From: Notospermus geniculatus
Taxonomy: Eukaryota; Nemertea; Pilidiophora; Heteronemertea; Lineidae
Reading direction: 5' to 3'
Assembly: GCA_002633025.1 (NCBI GenBank)
Contig: NMRB01000030.1
Span: 539,687 to 603,686 of the forward strand
Length of the DNA: 64,000 nucleotides
Made by a program: the position numbers and the translations under genes. Numbering within the stretch: the stretch's first letter is position 1; every line of letters starts with the position of its first letter. This document shows, one piece after another, positions 12,079 to 22,809 of the stretch. The notes beneath the pieces were generated by a model, which saw nothing but the letters and a program-made list of their open reading frames with translations, was not told where the DNA came from and did not search any database.

Positions 12079-13915
12079 ATGGCGACTACCTTGCGCAGAA
12101 AATTCATCTTTGATTTGAATGTGACCAATGGATTTGTAGATATGACCACCACAGAGGCAAGAGAAGTGAGCTTCACTCTGTGGGCCCTAGATACCATATA
12201 CAAAATCATAACTAAATATACTTGGTGGGCACCACTTATAATTGGCGTCCCAGGAAATATCATATCAATCATGATCACAAGTAAGAAATCCAACAGGCAT
12301 ATATCATCTTGTAACTACATGACTGCCTTGGCTATGGCCGATACCATGACGCTTGTCTCCGTCAGCTGGGCCCTGACTCTCATGCACTGGGGATTCTCAA
12401 AAACACTGACAGTCGATGATAGGCAATTTCTTTATCGGTAGGTTTGTCAATATATCGTAGTTTTCATCATTCTGTAAATTTTTGGTCTCATTTTGTATGC
12501 CTTATCACTGTATCATTGGAAAACGTCTTCCTCTGAACTATGTAAAGAAAGGTCCGAAGAATACACAATGTGTATAGGCCTACATGTACATAGAGAAGTC
12601 ATAAAGAAATGTCTTCTTGTTTTTGTCAGTGAAGCATCACAGGAGCCGACGGGACTTTCTATCCGGCAGCATGTGTCACCTGCTGCCGTCTTAAAGTCGT
12701 GGCAGTTCCTTCCCATGTCGACAATAGACTTCAGTGTTTTTAGCTCACCTCTGTGAGGTGAGCTTCTCCCATGGTGTGTCGTCCGTCGTCCGTCGTCGTC
12801 CGTCGTCGTCGTCGTCCGTCGTCGTCGTCGTCCGTCGTCGTTAACAGGGGTGGCACGTTTCTAAACCGCTTGGGTTACAGACTTGAAATTTGGTGTACAG
12901 GTACCCTATGGTAAAAACTATCTCTGGACCGAAACTTAGCGCTGCTGCTTGTACACTCTGGCCTGTAGGGGGCGCTTTGTGAAAACCTTCTTTCGGCCAT
13001 ATCTCCTGAACGCTGTTAGCCAGAACCACGAAACTTTTATGGTGGGTTCCTCTGATGAGACTACATCACATAAATNTTCAGATACCAAGGGCAAGAAAAA
13101 ACGGGACAAGGATGCCAAATACCTTACCCGGATGTTGATTCTCGTCTGCATCGCTTACATCCTTTGCTCTATCCCTTACAGGTAGTTTGTTTCATTCTGC
13201 ACATTGCTTTCCTTTACTTACCGATTATATTCACCTGCGGTGTCTTGACTACCATACCTTTTCTTGTCCCTTGTCTTGTGATTACTGAAGTTTGGTATCC
13301 AAATTATTCGGTGAATTTTTACCTTTCCTTGTCCATTTGCCAACCTCAAGTGTCACATTAGTCCAGTCAAACTAGGGGTCCAACCCGGCAAAATCTGCAC
13401 AGTGTCACATTACATAGTTACGAAAGCCAGGGAACTGTGGCCACTTCACCCCAAAGTCATTTCGCCCTCACTTGGTCGGTATCAGTAACATATCTTTATC
13501 GAACTGACTACGGGTGAAAAGACTCGAGGGTGAAACGACGCTAGTGACCGCTCAGAGGATTGCATCTGATGTTGTCTATTTCATGTTTTAAAGTCAAAAC
13601 TAAAACTAAAACTTACCATTCTGCTTCAGAATGTATGATGCTGTCATGAACCTGCCCGTACTCAAGCAAATGTACAACATGAGCGACAAGTATTGGATTC
13701 TCCGCTACGGAGTCGAATATTGGATGATTCTTGAAGTTTGGTATCAAAATTATTCGGTGAATTTCTACCTGTACTGCATTGGCGGTGGGCGAAAGTATAG
13801 AAACGACGTGAAGGCTGTTCTAGGGGAGTTGTTTAGGGTGATTTGCTGTAGGAGAGAGCAGGAGGACTCGGCAATGCCGAGGGGGACAAGATCAACGGCA
13901 ACAAGATGTAAATGA
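12079..13915 (+). CDS. Class A GPCR X-A, incomplete copy across an assembly gap
   Basis: Exon 1 is 12079-12437 and encodes the N-terminus, TM1 with a GN motif, and TM2 with LAMAD. A partial TM6 exon follows the gap (13077-13181), and the TM7 exon is 13630-13915, ending at TGA. Exon phases equal those of the downstream copy X-B. Exons for TM3-TM5 are missing: the intron instead holds a repeat (12741-13075) ending at an n. The gene may be complete in the organism and only broken in the assembly, or it may be a pseudogene. Residue differences from X-B are few (for example Ile/Val and Val/Ala near the N-terminus). The ligand is unknown; divergent rhodopsin-like peptide receptors are the nearest resemblance. 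Confidence 0.65.
12741..13075. repeat. Dispersed repeat with a (CGTCGTC)n tract in the X-A intron
   Basis: The block opens with AGCTCACCTCTGTGAGGTGA, a short palindrome, and continues into a CGTCGTC-rich microsatellite at about 12778-12840 and then a non-coding tail. It is absent from the equivalent place in duplication unit B. It stops at the n at 13076, so its true right end is unseen. Confidence 0.7.
13076..13076. other. Assembly gap (single n) inside receptor X-A
   Basis: Sequence to the left is the CGTCGTC-type repeat. Sequence to the right resumes within the TM6 exon of receptor X. Comparison with unit B shows that about 1.1 kb including the TM3-TM5 exons is unrepresented here. Confidence 0.8.
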
Positions 13916-14865
13916 TTTGTTGCCAGGAATGTCACTTTGGTTGTACTCAGTGTGAAGCAGTGTGATTGAATCGATGCAATAACCTCACCAATCTCTACGT
14001 TGAGCAAAGACCGGAACGTATAGACCGCAGTTGCCAAAATCCGAATCCAATGGTATTTCATGTGGTCTCAAACCTTTCAGATGTTGCTGGTGGGAAGAAA
14101 ATGAATCTTGACATTATCTTTCCACATGCTACTTTTGAATTAGACCCGATCATCATATCGAAGAGATGGTAATGGTGACATGCACGTCTCCTTACTAACG
14201 CCCAAGAGTTTTCGTTGCTTCTGAGAGGGGTTTGGACGAACCTCATGCACTGCAGACCACAGCGTCTACAAATCATTGGCTTTCTAACTGTCAGGCCTTT
14301 GGAATCCAAAGCCCCATTCGTAGATACATGTACGCAGCGAGTAACCTGTCTTAGCAATATCATATCAGCTGAGCAGCATTGCTCTCTTATTCCCTGTATT
14401 TCATTCTCCTAAAAAGAATCAGAAACTCCCATCATGTAAACAACAGTCTGTTTTTAGATTCGAATGTCGCATCTATTTTTCGACAACGTGAACGAACATA
14501 TTTGGCGATTTCTTTGTTGCATGTGATGACCATGTGCGTCGTTCGACTTGGTGTTTAGTTCTCTCTCTGGTGGTCAGTGTGGAAGTGTTGCAGTGAAGAG
14601 GACCAGAAATTCCCTTTATTTGAGAGGATGATCTGTTTCAGTAGTGGGGTTGTTTCCAACGTCACACTCTTTACTGATTGAAACCGTTGGAGGACTTTGT
14701 TGAGGATACTTAACAACTCGTGGGTGTGATGGGAAGAAATGTGGGTATACGTCGATCGGAACGTCGCCGATCTGTTTCCGAAAAGTCGAAGATCATTACA
14801 AAGTATTCCGATCAGGAAGGGTAGGGCCTGTGTTGAAGAAGTGTGTAAGCTATAGAAGTAGAATT

Positions 14866-15514
14866 ATGCAAGAAGACGCGTGGACAAAAGGCCCCTCGCC
14901 TCTGTCCGTCAGCTCGTTTCTTCAACAAGCTCTTGGTTTCACCCAGAGTTATATTATGATTGGGGTGCTTATTATGGGTATCTTCGGTAACACGGTGTCG
15001 TTTTAGATTTTCTACCGCTGCAGGAAGCGCGCTGATGCTTGTGTCCAGTACCTCAGTTGTCTGGCTTTATCTGACACTGGCGTGATCTTAGCGCAAGGTA
15101 TAACGGAGTGGATTCATCACGGCGTGAAGCATATCACCGACGGTGTCTTCTATTTCAACATTAAGTTGTACAGTAATTTGTCATGCAAGCTTGTAGGGTT
15201 CTCGATGCAATGTTTCTCATGTATCTCTACTTGGATGATAGTCGCCTTTTCTGTCGAGCGGGCAATAGTTGTGTGGTTTCCTCTGAAAAGGCAAAGCATC
15301 ACGGAAAGCAGAAGGAATAATATAATCGTTCTTCTCTGTCTATTAATGGTAGTTCTGAGCACGCACATGTTAATTTGGGCAGAGTTGCTAGACGGACCCC
15401 CGAAGTTGTGTCTGTTTAAGATGGATCCTCGAGCCGGGATCATGCTTCTTCAGTGGGACCTCGCGATGTACATATATCTCCCCAGTTGCGGCATCTTTCT
15501 CTCAAACGTGACGA
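14866..15514 (+). pseudogene. Class A GPCR Y-A, nonsense mutation and 3' truncation
   Basis: This copy aligns with intact Y-B (20167-21186) from the ATG at 14866. In TM1 a TTG Leu codon has become TAG at 15004-15006, and homology stops at 15514, after TM5. TM6, TM7 and the C-tail are missing. The remaining frame (15082 onward) still encodes TM2-TM5, including the ER motif after TM3, so decay is recent. Because the lesion is early and the 3' end is lost, no functional receptor is expected. Confidence 0.88.
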
Positions 15515-16565
15515 TAACTCAAAGGTATCGACAACTTCACGTAACAGTGTGTGGTCTGTTGGCTTTGGGTGTGTGAGGTAAATGCGCATTTCTACACACC
15601 TCAGAAAGTTACACCACGTCCTACCACAATCATGCCCAATAGGAGATTGGAATGTATTCACATGACCAGTCGATCATATTTCGTGGACCGTCGGCAGTTT
15701 TCCAGGACTTTTTCCCATTGTGCATTTGTTCTTGGAGGCGTGAATTCACCATGATCAAATTGCATACATGTATCGCAAAGTTTATTTCACGTCTGAGTCA
15801 AAATCGTTCTCATCATGCAGTTGTGTGACATGCTCGGCAGGAGCACAAATAAGGGGGGGGGGTGCTCTAAAGAAACCACTATTGGACATCTATAAGTGAT
15901 TTGTTGATGAATACATGCGCTTAGTGAAAAGGACGTTCGGCTCTATTGTGTGAACACAGCTATAAATGCAAGAGCTAAAAACGAACTCACTGACTCGTCA
16001 TTGTGTACATGTAAGAAGAGATGCAGTGAAATCGCACAAACTTATCATTACGATAATTTTCCAATTTTCTAATCAGAAAGATGATAACAGGTCCTCTGAA
16101 CTGTATTGGCTGCAATTATAGCCGTATATTCCAAACGTCGCCGGGTTGGAAACGCAAAGGAGTTGGTCAAATGGATGGGGTAAGGTTGACGAGGAGCTTC
16201 ACAGTAAATTTCAGGAGGCCTTGCCTTCATCCAGGCATGGAGGGTACGTTACGTTATCCACAAAATGACATGGCTTTTTCCTCTTTGTTTTGGTAACTTT
16301 GTGTATTTCAAGTTTATATGTGATGTAGGCCTACATGAATGGTTGTGTAAATACATGTGTGCACCATGTCACGCATAGTCCCAGACACATGCAAACATGA
16401 AGCGACAGAAACACTCTTCCGTCTACTTCACATGCAGTTTTCCAAGGCTTCATGAACATTTATATAAAGTACATGCCTGCGTGCAGTGATGAGTCTTGTA
16501 AAATTGCAGTCGCTCAATAGGTTCCCCGTCCTTTCGGTTTTGTTTTCTTTTCAGAGCAGAGTAAA

Positions 16566-19220
16566 ATGGCGACTACCTTGCGCAGAAAATTCGTCTTTGA
16601 TTTGAATGCGACCAATGGATTTGTAGATATGACCACCACAGAGGCAAGAGAAGTGAGCTTCACTCTGTGGGCCCTAGATACCATATACAAAATCATAACT
16701 AAATATACTTGGTGGGCACCACTTATAATTGGCGTCCCAGGAAATATCATATCAATCATGATCACAAGTAAGAAATCCAACAGGCATATATCATCTTGTA
16801 ACTACATGACTGCCTTGGCTATGGCCGATACCATGACGCTTGTCTCCATCAGCTGGGCCCTGACTCTCATGCACTGGGGATTCTCAAAAACACTGACATT
16901 CGAAGATAGGCAATTTCTTTATCGGTAGGTTTGTCAACATATCGTAGTTTTCATCATTCTGTGAATTTTTGGTCTCATTTTGTATGCCTTTAATATCACT
17001 CAGTGTATCATTGGAAAACGTCTTCCTCTGAACTATGTAAAGAAAGGTCCGAAGAATACACAATGTGTATACAGGTACATGTACATGTACATGGAGAAGT
17101 CATAAAGAAATGTCTTGTTGTTTTTGTCAGTGAACAATCAGGAGCCGACGGGACTTTCTATCCGGCAGCATGTGTCGTCTGCTGCCGTCTTCAAGTCCGT
17201 GGCAGTTCCTTCCCATGTAGACAATAGACTTATCAGTATTTTTTTAGGTTGCGAGCTATCGACAACTATTTATTTAGAAAAATCATGAATTTGACATTGG
17301 TCAGAGGGTCACATGACTTGCAAACAAGTGGGTGGCAGTATTTTGCGTGCACTTGCCGTTCTTCATCCTGTGTGTTGAGTCATTGCTGTATTCAATTTCT
17401 CAGGTGGATTTGGTACATAATTTACCTCTTTGCCATCCTTTCGGGCCTTTTCCTCGCCGAGATGTCCGTGGACAGGTTGATAGCAGTGCGATTCCCGATG
17501 GCCGCCGTACGATACTGTACCAAGTCTCGAGCGTGGAAAACAATCGTAGTCACAGCGATAATTATCGCTCTCCTGAATTCTAACCTGTTTTTCACGTACA
17601 GATATAATCGCGAAGAAGTTCTAGGTAGGTAAATGGAATTTCCCGAGGGAGTGTATACCGCGCCCAATTGCCGCTTATGTCAATCTGCCCTGTCGTTCTC
17701 TCACAGGGACGGACATACTACGAGCTGATGTACCAGGGAGTCCCATCCTCGAGGTTCTAGCTTTAGGATTCCAGCTTGGCGCCGGCACGCTTATTCCCTT
17801 TTTCATCATAGTCGTTAGTAACGTTTGGATCATACTAACCGTAAGTTGTTTGAGCCCACGTTATTTATCAAAAAGGACCAGGACTATTGGTTCACTCGAT
17901 CATTCTTTTAGGTCTATTACGCAGATGTGAGTACAAACTTGCACTGTCACCTTTTCTCTGAATGTTCCCTGTCCACCAATCATGTCGACACATTTCCCCA
18001 TGTTAAGCTTGATTGTTGACCTCTTTCTTATTCACCACTTAAGGTGCACAAAGCCAATAAGGCGAGCGTAGTGCAGGAGCTAACGCTTATTCCCTTTTTC
18101 ATCATAGTCGTTAGTAACGTTTGGATCATACTTACCGTAAGTTGTCAGAGCCCACGTTACATGTATTTATCAAAAAGGACCAGGACACGTTGTTCACTCG
18201 AGTCATCCTTTTAGATCTACGCAGATGTGAGTACAAACTTGCACTGTCACCTTTTCTCTGAATGTTCCCTATCCACCAATCATGTCGACACATTTCCCCA
18301 TGCTTAACTTGATTGTTGACCTCTTTCTTATTCACCACTTAAGGTGCACAAAGCCAATAAGGCGAGCGTAGTGCAGGAGCTTTCAGATACCAAGGGCAAG
18401 AAAAAACGGGACAAGGACGCCAAATACCTTACCCGGATGTTGATTCTCGTCTGCATCGCTTACATCCTTTGCTCTATCCCTTACAGGTAGTTTGTTTCAT
18501 TCTGCACATTGCTTTCCTTTACTTACCGATTATATTCACCTGCGGTGTCTTGACTACCATACCTTTTCTTGTCCCTTGTCTTGTGATTACTGAAGTTCGG
18601 TATCCAAATTATTCGGTGAATTTTTACCTTTCCTTGTCCATTTGCCAATCTCAAGTGTCACATTAGTCCACTCAAACTAGGGGTCCAACCCGGCAAAATC
18701 TGCACCGTGTCACATTACATAGTTACGAAAGCCAGGGAACTGTGGCCACTTCACCCCAAAGTCATTTCGCCCTCACTTGGTCGGTATCAGTAACATATCT
18801 TTATCGAATTGACTACGGGTGAAAAGACTCAAGGGTGAAACGACGCTGGTGACCGCTCAGAGGATTGCATCTGATGTTGTCTATTTCATGTTTTAAAGTC
18901 AAAACTAAAACTAAAACTTGCCATTCTGCTTCAGAATGTATGATGCTGTCATGAACCTGCCCGTACTCAGGCAAATGTACAACATGAGCGACAAGTATTG
19001 GATTCTCCGCTACGGAGTCGAATATTGGATGATTCTTGAAGTTTGGTATCAAAATTATTCGGTGAATTTCTACCTGTACTGCATTGGCGGTGGGCGAAAG
19101 TATAGAAACGACGTGAAGGCTGTTCTAGGGGAGTTGTTTAGGGTGATTTGCTGTAGGAGAGAGCAGGAGGACTCGGCATTGCCGAGGGGGACAAGATCAA
19201 CGGCAACAAGATGTAAATGA
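16566..19220 (+). CDS. Class A GPCR X-B, five-exon receptor
   Basis: Exons are 16566-16924, 17404-17624, 17707-17840, 18344-18486 and 18935-19220. Their phases agree throughout and give 380 aa. Seven hydrophobic segments are visible: TM1 with GNIIS, TM2 with LAMADT, TM3 ending in VDRLIAVRF (the DRY position), TM4, TM5 (LIPFFIIVVSNVWIIL), TM6 and TM7 ending in NFYLY in place of NPxxY. As modelled, the TM3 cysteine expected 25 residues before the DRY arginine is a tyrosine, so a small exon could be missing or the receptor may lack that disulfide. An acceptor just before the ATG (about 16554) implies a 5' UTR intron. A 296-bp tandem duplication lies between exons 3 and 4. The ligand is unknown; a divergent peptide-type receptor is inferred from overall form. 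Confidence 0.8.
17787..18381 (+). repeat. 296-bp tandem duplication spanning two exon edges of GPCR X-B
   Basis: Bases 17787-18082 and 18083-18381 are near-identical direct copies. The unit runs from the second half of the TM5 exon, through the intron, into the start of the TM6 exon. At the junction the first TM6-exon start fuses with a second TM5-exon end, giving an open 93-bp block (18044-18136) with an acceptor before it and a GTAAGT donor after it. Confidence 0.85.
18587..18655 (+). pseudogene. Decayed fragment of the TM7 exon inside a GPCR X intron
   Basis: The stretch GAAGTTCGGTATCCAAATTA and onward to TTTTACCT repeats part of the true TM7 exon (GAAGTTTGGTATCAAAATTA at 19038). It would read EV(W/R)YPNYSVNFYL. 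It lies in the TM6-TM7 intron and also exists in unit A at about 13287-13350, so it predates the block duplication. It has no matching splice sites that would make it a proper exon. Confidence 0.7.
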
Positions 19221-20166
19221 TTTGTTGCCAGATGTCACTTTGGTTGTACTCAATGTGAAGCAGTGTGATTGAATCGATGCAATAACCTCACTAACCTCTA
19301 CGTTGAGCAAAGCCCGGAACGTATAGACCGCAGTTGCCAAAATCCGAATCCAATGGTATTTCATGTGGTCTCAAACCTTTCAGATGTTGCTGGTGGGAAG
19401 AAAATGAATCTTGACATTATCTTTCCACATGCTACTTTTGAATTAGACCCGATCATCATATCGAAGAGATGGTAATGGTGACATGCACGTCTCCTTACTA
19501 ACGCCCAAGAGTTTTCGTTGCTTCTGAGAGGGGTTTGGACGAACCTCATGCACTGCAGACCACAGCGTCTACAAATCATTGGCTTTCTAACTGTCAGGCC
19601 TTTGGAATCCAAAGCCCCATTCGTAGATACATGTACGCAGCGAGTAACCTGTCTTAGCAATATCATATCAGCTGAGCAGCATTGCTCTCTTATTCCCTGT
19701 ATTTCATTCTCCTAAAAAGAATCAGAAACTCCCATCATGTAAACAACAGTCTGTTTTTAGATTCGAATGTCGCATCTATTTTTCGACAACGTGAACGAAC
19801 ATATTTGGAGATTTCTTTGTTGCATGTGATGACCATGATTGTTCGTCGTTCGACTTGGTGTTTAGTTCTCTCTCTGGTGGCCAGTGTGGGAGTGTTGCAG
19901 TGAAGAGGACCAGAAATTCCCTTTATTTGAGAGGATGATCAGTAGTGGGGTTGTTTCCAACGTCACACTCTTTACTGATTGAAACCGTTGGAGGACTTTG
20001 TTGAGGATACTTAACAACTCGTGGGTGTGATGGGAAGAAATGTGGGTATACGTCGATCGGAACGTCGTCGATCTGTTTCCGAAAAGTCGAAGATCATTAC
20101 AAAGGATTCCGATCAGGAAGGGTAGGGCCTGTGTTGAAGAAGTGTGTAAGCTATAGAAGTAGAATT

Positions 20167-21186
20167 ATGCAAGAAGACGCGTGGACAAAAGGCCCCTCGC
20201 CTCTGTCCGTCAGCTCGTTTCTTCAACAAGCTCTTGGTTTCACCCAGAGTTATATTATGATTGGGGTGCTTGTTATGGGTATCTTCGGTAACACGCTGTC
20301 GTTTTTGATTTTCTACCGCTGCAGGAAGCGCGCTGATGCTTGTGTCCAGTACCTCAGTTGTCTGGCTTTATCTGACACTGGCGTGATCTTAGCCCGAGGT
20401 ATGACGGAGTGGATTCATCACGGCTTGAAGCATATCACCGACGGTGTCTTCTATTTCAACATTAAGTTTTACAGTAATTTGTCATGCAAGCTTGTAGGGT
20501 TCTCGATGCAATGTTTCTCATGTATCTCTGCTTGGATGATAGTCGCCTTTTCTGTCGAGCGGGCAATAGTTGTGTGGTTTCCTCTGAAAAGGCAAAGCAT
20601 CACGGAAAGCAGAAGGAATAAGATAATTGTTCTGCTTTGTCTGTTAATGATAGTTCTGAGCACGCATAGGTTAATTTGGGCAGAGTTGGTAGACGGACCT
20701 CCGAAGTTGTGTTTGTTTAAGATGGACCCTCGAGCCGGGATCATGCTTCTTCAGTGGGACCTCGCGATGTACATATATCTCCCCAGTTGCGGCATCTTTC
20801 TCTCAAACGTGACGATATCTATCGCCATCATGAGATCACATGACAAGAATTTGCGGCGGACGGCGCGATCAGCCAGCGAAGGCAAGGTACTGGTGTCTCT
20901 AATGCTGGTGTCAATCCTGTATGTGGTCCTTCTTTTACCATACGTGGCCATTTTCACCTACCTCAATTTCAATCGAGCTACCCTCAGTGAAGAACAGCAG
21001 TCTCTATTATTTAACTTGTACGCCTTCCTTATTCCATTTGCCACTTTCAACTACTGTATCAATTTTATTATATACGGCTGTACGTTACCTTTCTACCGCC
21101 AGGATGCAATGATGCTGTGCAAAGTTTTATGCCTGTGGAAATCGTCGAAAAGCAAAAGTCATGATGGTGAAGTCACAAAACAATAG
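20167..21186 (+). CDS. Class A GPCR Y-B, intact single-exon receptor
   Basis: This is an intronless frame of 339 aa from the ATG at 20167. An upstream GTG at 20131 is in frame but is not a likely eukaryotic start. Seven TM segments are visible: TM1 with GNTLSF, TM2 with CLALSD, a Cys at the top of TM3 (SCKLVGF), ER in place of DRY (VERAIVVWFP), TM4 with a conserved Trp (LIWAE), TM5 (YIYLPSCGIFLSNV), TM6 (LVSILYVVLLLPYV), and TM7 with NFIIY in place of NPxxY. The basic, Ser-rich tail may be a phosphorylation region. The plasma-membrane receptor role follows from the family. The ligand is unknown; the pattern looks like the divergent peptide/amine receptors expanded in marine invertebrates. It is paired with receptor X in each duplicated block. 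Confidence 0.87.
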   Translation: MQEDAWTKGPSPLSVSSFLQQALGFTQSYIMIGVLVMGIFGNTLSFLIFYRCRKRADACVQYLSCLALSDTGVILARGMTEWIHHGLKHITDGVFYFNIKFYSNLSCKLVGFSMQCFSCISAWMIVAFSVERAIVVWFPLKRQSITESRRNKIIVLLCLLMIVLSTHRLIWAELVDGPPKLCLFKMDPRAGIMLLQWDLAMYIYLPSCGIFLSNVTISIAIMRSHDKNLRRTARSASEGKVLVSLMLVSILYVVLLLPYVAIFTYLNFNRATLSEEQQSLLFNLYAFLIPFATFNYCINFIIYGCTLPFYRQDAMMLCKVLCLWKSSKSKSHDGEVTKQ

Positions 21187-21500
21187 CGACAATAATTAAA
21201 GCTTCAGCGGCGTCAAAAGGAGCAATTGTCTTAATTATCTGGGATATCCACTTGCCGCTCACAGTTCGCTGACGAATAAGTGTACAGATTCAAATACATG
21301 TAGCAGAGTTGACCATGATATCCGTACTTTCATTTCGACAGAGTTGATAACATTATGAAGTGTCTAAATATCCATTAGCTTGTTTTGAAAGGGATAAAAC
21401 TAGGGCTCATTTATTCAGCCAATGTCTCAAGGCCGTATTGAATTTTGCATCCGCACGCGACCAACGACTCCAGTCGCATCGGAATTGAAATTGTGCTCCC

Positions 21501-22108
21501 CAGCCATGTTTCAATGCTAGTTGAAAACGAGCTGTTTCCACGCATTTTCATTCATTCATTCTTCACAGCGAGGCTGGTGTTTGCAACCTTATTCACGAAT
21601 TCATAGACTCAACTATCTCTGCTATAGAGGCCTTGCAATGACGTCATCCTGGCGGCCATGCTGAGGGGCAAGTGGGCAGAGGTGTGAACTGACCGTGGCG
21701 TGGCCTGCGTGAAGTGCGCGACGCCAGTGTTTGACGTAACGTCATTGGGACATTTCGCTGCGCCTCTGCGGTATGTGCCCCCCAGCATGGCGGCTTGTGA
21801 CGTCATTTGCAAGGCCTCTATACGGTAGCCTTTTTTCGAACACATAGGCCCTTCATGGTTCATGAAAGAATAACAATAAAATGCTTGTGAGGAATATTTA
21901 TGGGTGAAAGGGAAAGTATAAACTAGGTGTGTAGAAAGTGTGACATGGCCCAGCGACTTGAAATGCTTGTATTCAATGGCTATTTTATGAATGGTGCCGG
22001 TAGGCCTATGTATGTTTGATATCACAATCAAGTGTACGCTAATATCCATTCCTCGAAGTGCTAACGGGATCTTGCATACCTTTGAAAATATTAAATGTTC
22101 AATATATA
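21501..22108. repeat. Non-coding duplicated segment, copy 1
   Basis: This segment matches 23609-24018 from CAGCCATGTTTCAATGCTAG to CAATATAT. Copy 1 is 198 bp longer, because of the MITE at 21625-21820 and its TA target duplication. Confidence 0.88.
21625..21820. mobile_element. 196-bp MITE with TA target duplication
   Basis: The ends are TAGAGGCCTTGCAATGACGT on the left and its near-complement on the right (TGACGTCATTTGCAAGGCCTCTA, ending 21820). Terminal inverted repeats are about 45 bp and include the stretch over GGCGGCCATGCTGAGGGG. TA flanks both sides (21623-21624 and 21821-21822). The paralogous segment at about 23730 (CTCTGCTCTACGTTAGCC) lacks it and is an empty site. A TA duplication fits Tc1/mariner-type transposition. 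Confidence 0.9.
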
Positions 22109-22195
22109 CTATGAGGCATTCTACTCGCTGGTTCGACAAAGTAATTCGCTGGCTACGCCATTTTTCGCCTGGCGGCGAGCCCAGGAACCATTGCG

Positions 22196-22419
22196 TCGAG
22201 CTACCCTCAGTGAAGAACAGCAGTCTCTATTATTTAACTTGTACGCCTTCCTTATTCCTTTTGCCACTTTCAACTACTGTATCAATTTTATTATATACGG
22301 CTGTACGTTACCTTTCTACCGCCAGGATGCAATGAAGCTGTGCAAAGTTTTATGCCTGTGGAAATCGTCGAAAAGCAAAAGTCATGATGGTGAAGTCACA
22401 AAACAATAGCGACAATAAC
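22196..22419 (+). pseudogene. GPCR Y-C, 3' fragment of receptor Y
   Basis: Bases 22196-22419 match 20973-21196 almost exactly and encode extracellular loop 3, TM7 (NYCINFIIYGC) and the C-tail through the stop. Only a few substitutions are seen, such as Met to Lys in the tail. No TM1-TM6 sequence precedes it, so it cannot be a receptor by itself. Confidence 0.88.
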
Positions 22420-22525
22420 AAGATGACATTGTAAATGTCGAATGGTTTCCGATGTACAGGTGCTTCTACCGGTACCCGGTACATGAATGATACATTGATA
22501 GAAATCAAGGCACGTTGATAGAGAT

Positions 22526-22785
22526 CAGAGAAAAAGGTACGGCAAAAAGGTACTGGTAAAAAAGGTACTAGGTAATAAAGGTACTTGGTAAAAAAGGTAC
22601 AGGTAAAAAAGGTACTGGATAAAAAGGTACTAGGTAATAAAGGTACTAGGTGAAAAAGGTACTGGATAAAAAAAGGGACGAGGTAATAGAGGTACTTGGT
22701 AAAAAAGGTACAGGTAAAAAGGTACTGGATAAAAAAGGTACTAGGTAATAAAGGTACTGGGTAAAAAAGGTACAGATAAAAGGAA
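22526..22785. repeat. Low-complexity tandem repeat, AAAAAGGTACTGGAT type
   Basis: About fifteen short units of the form GGTAAAAAAGGTACT, with variants GGATAAAAAAGGTACT and AGGTAATAAAGGTACT, run in direct orientation. Unit length varies between about 14 and 18 bp. Confidence 0.85.
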
Positions 22786-22809
22786 TTAACCTAGTCCTAA
22801 GTATGCTTA

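Larger units (their letters stand above)
11231..15514 (+). repeat. Segmental duplication unit A (receptor X-A plus Y-A)
   Basis: From about 11231 this block matches 15714-20818 at high visible identity, including non-coding DNA and a poly-G tract of slightly different length (about 11367 and 15853). It differs by a repeat insertion plus the n gap (12741-13076) that replaces about 1.1 kb present in unit B. The match ends at 15514 inside receptor Y. About 200 bp of unrelated sequence then precedes unit B. Confidence 0.85.
15714..20818 (+). repeat. Segmental duplication unit B (receptor X-B plus Y-B)
   Basis: This is the second tandem copy of the block at 11231-15514. The junction is at about 15714, where GGAGGCGTGAATTCACCATG recurs from 11256. 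It retains all exons of receptor X and an unbroken receptor Y, which continues beyond the end of the match with unit A. Confidence 0.85.

Noticed and set aside
15150-15443. Minus-strand open frame within GPCR Y-A, repeated at 20469-20744
   Set aside because: This is the antisense shadow of a conserved GPCR coding sequence and has no independent support.
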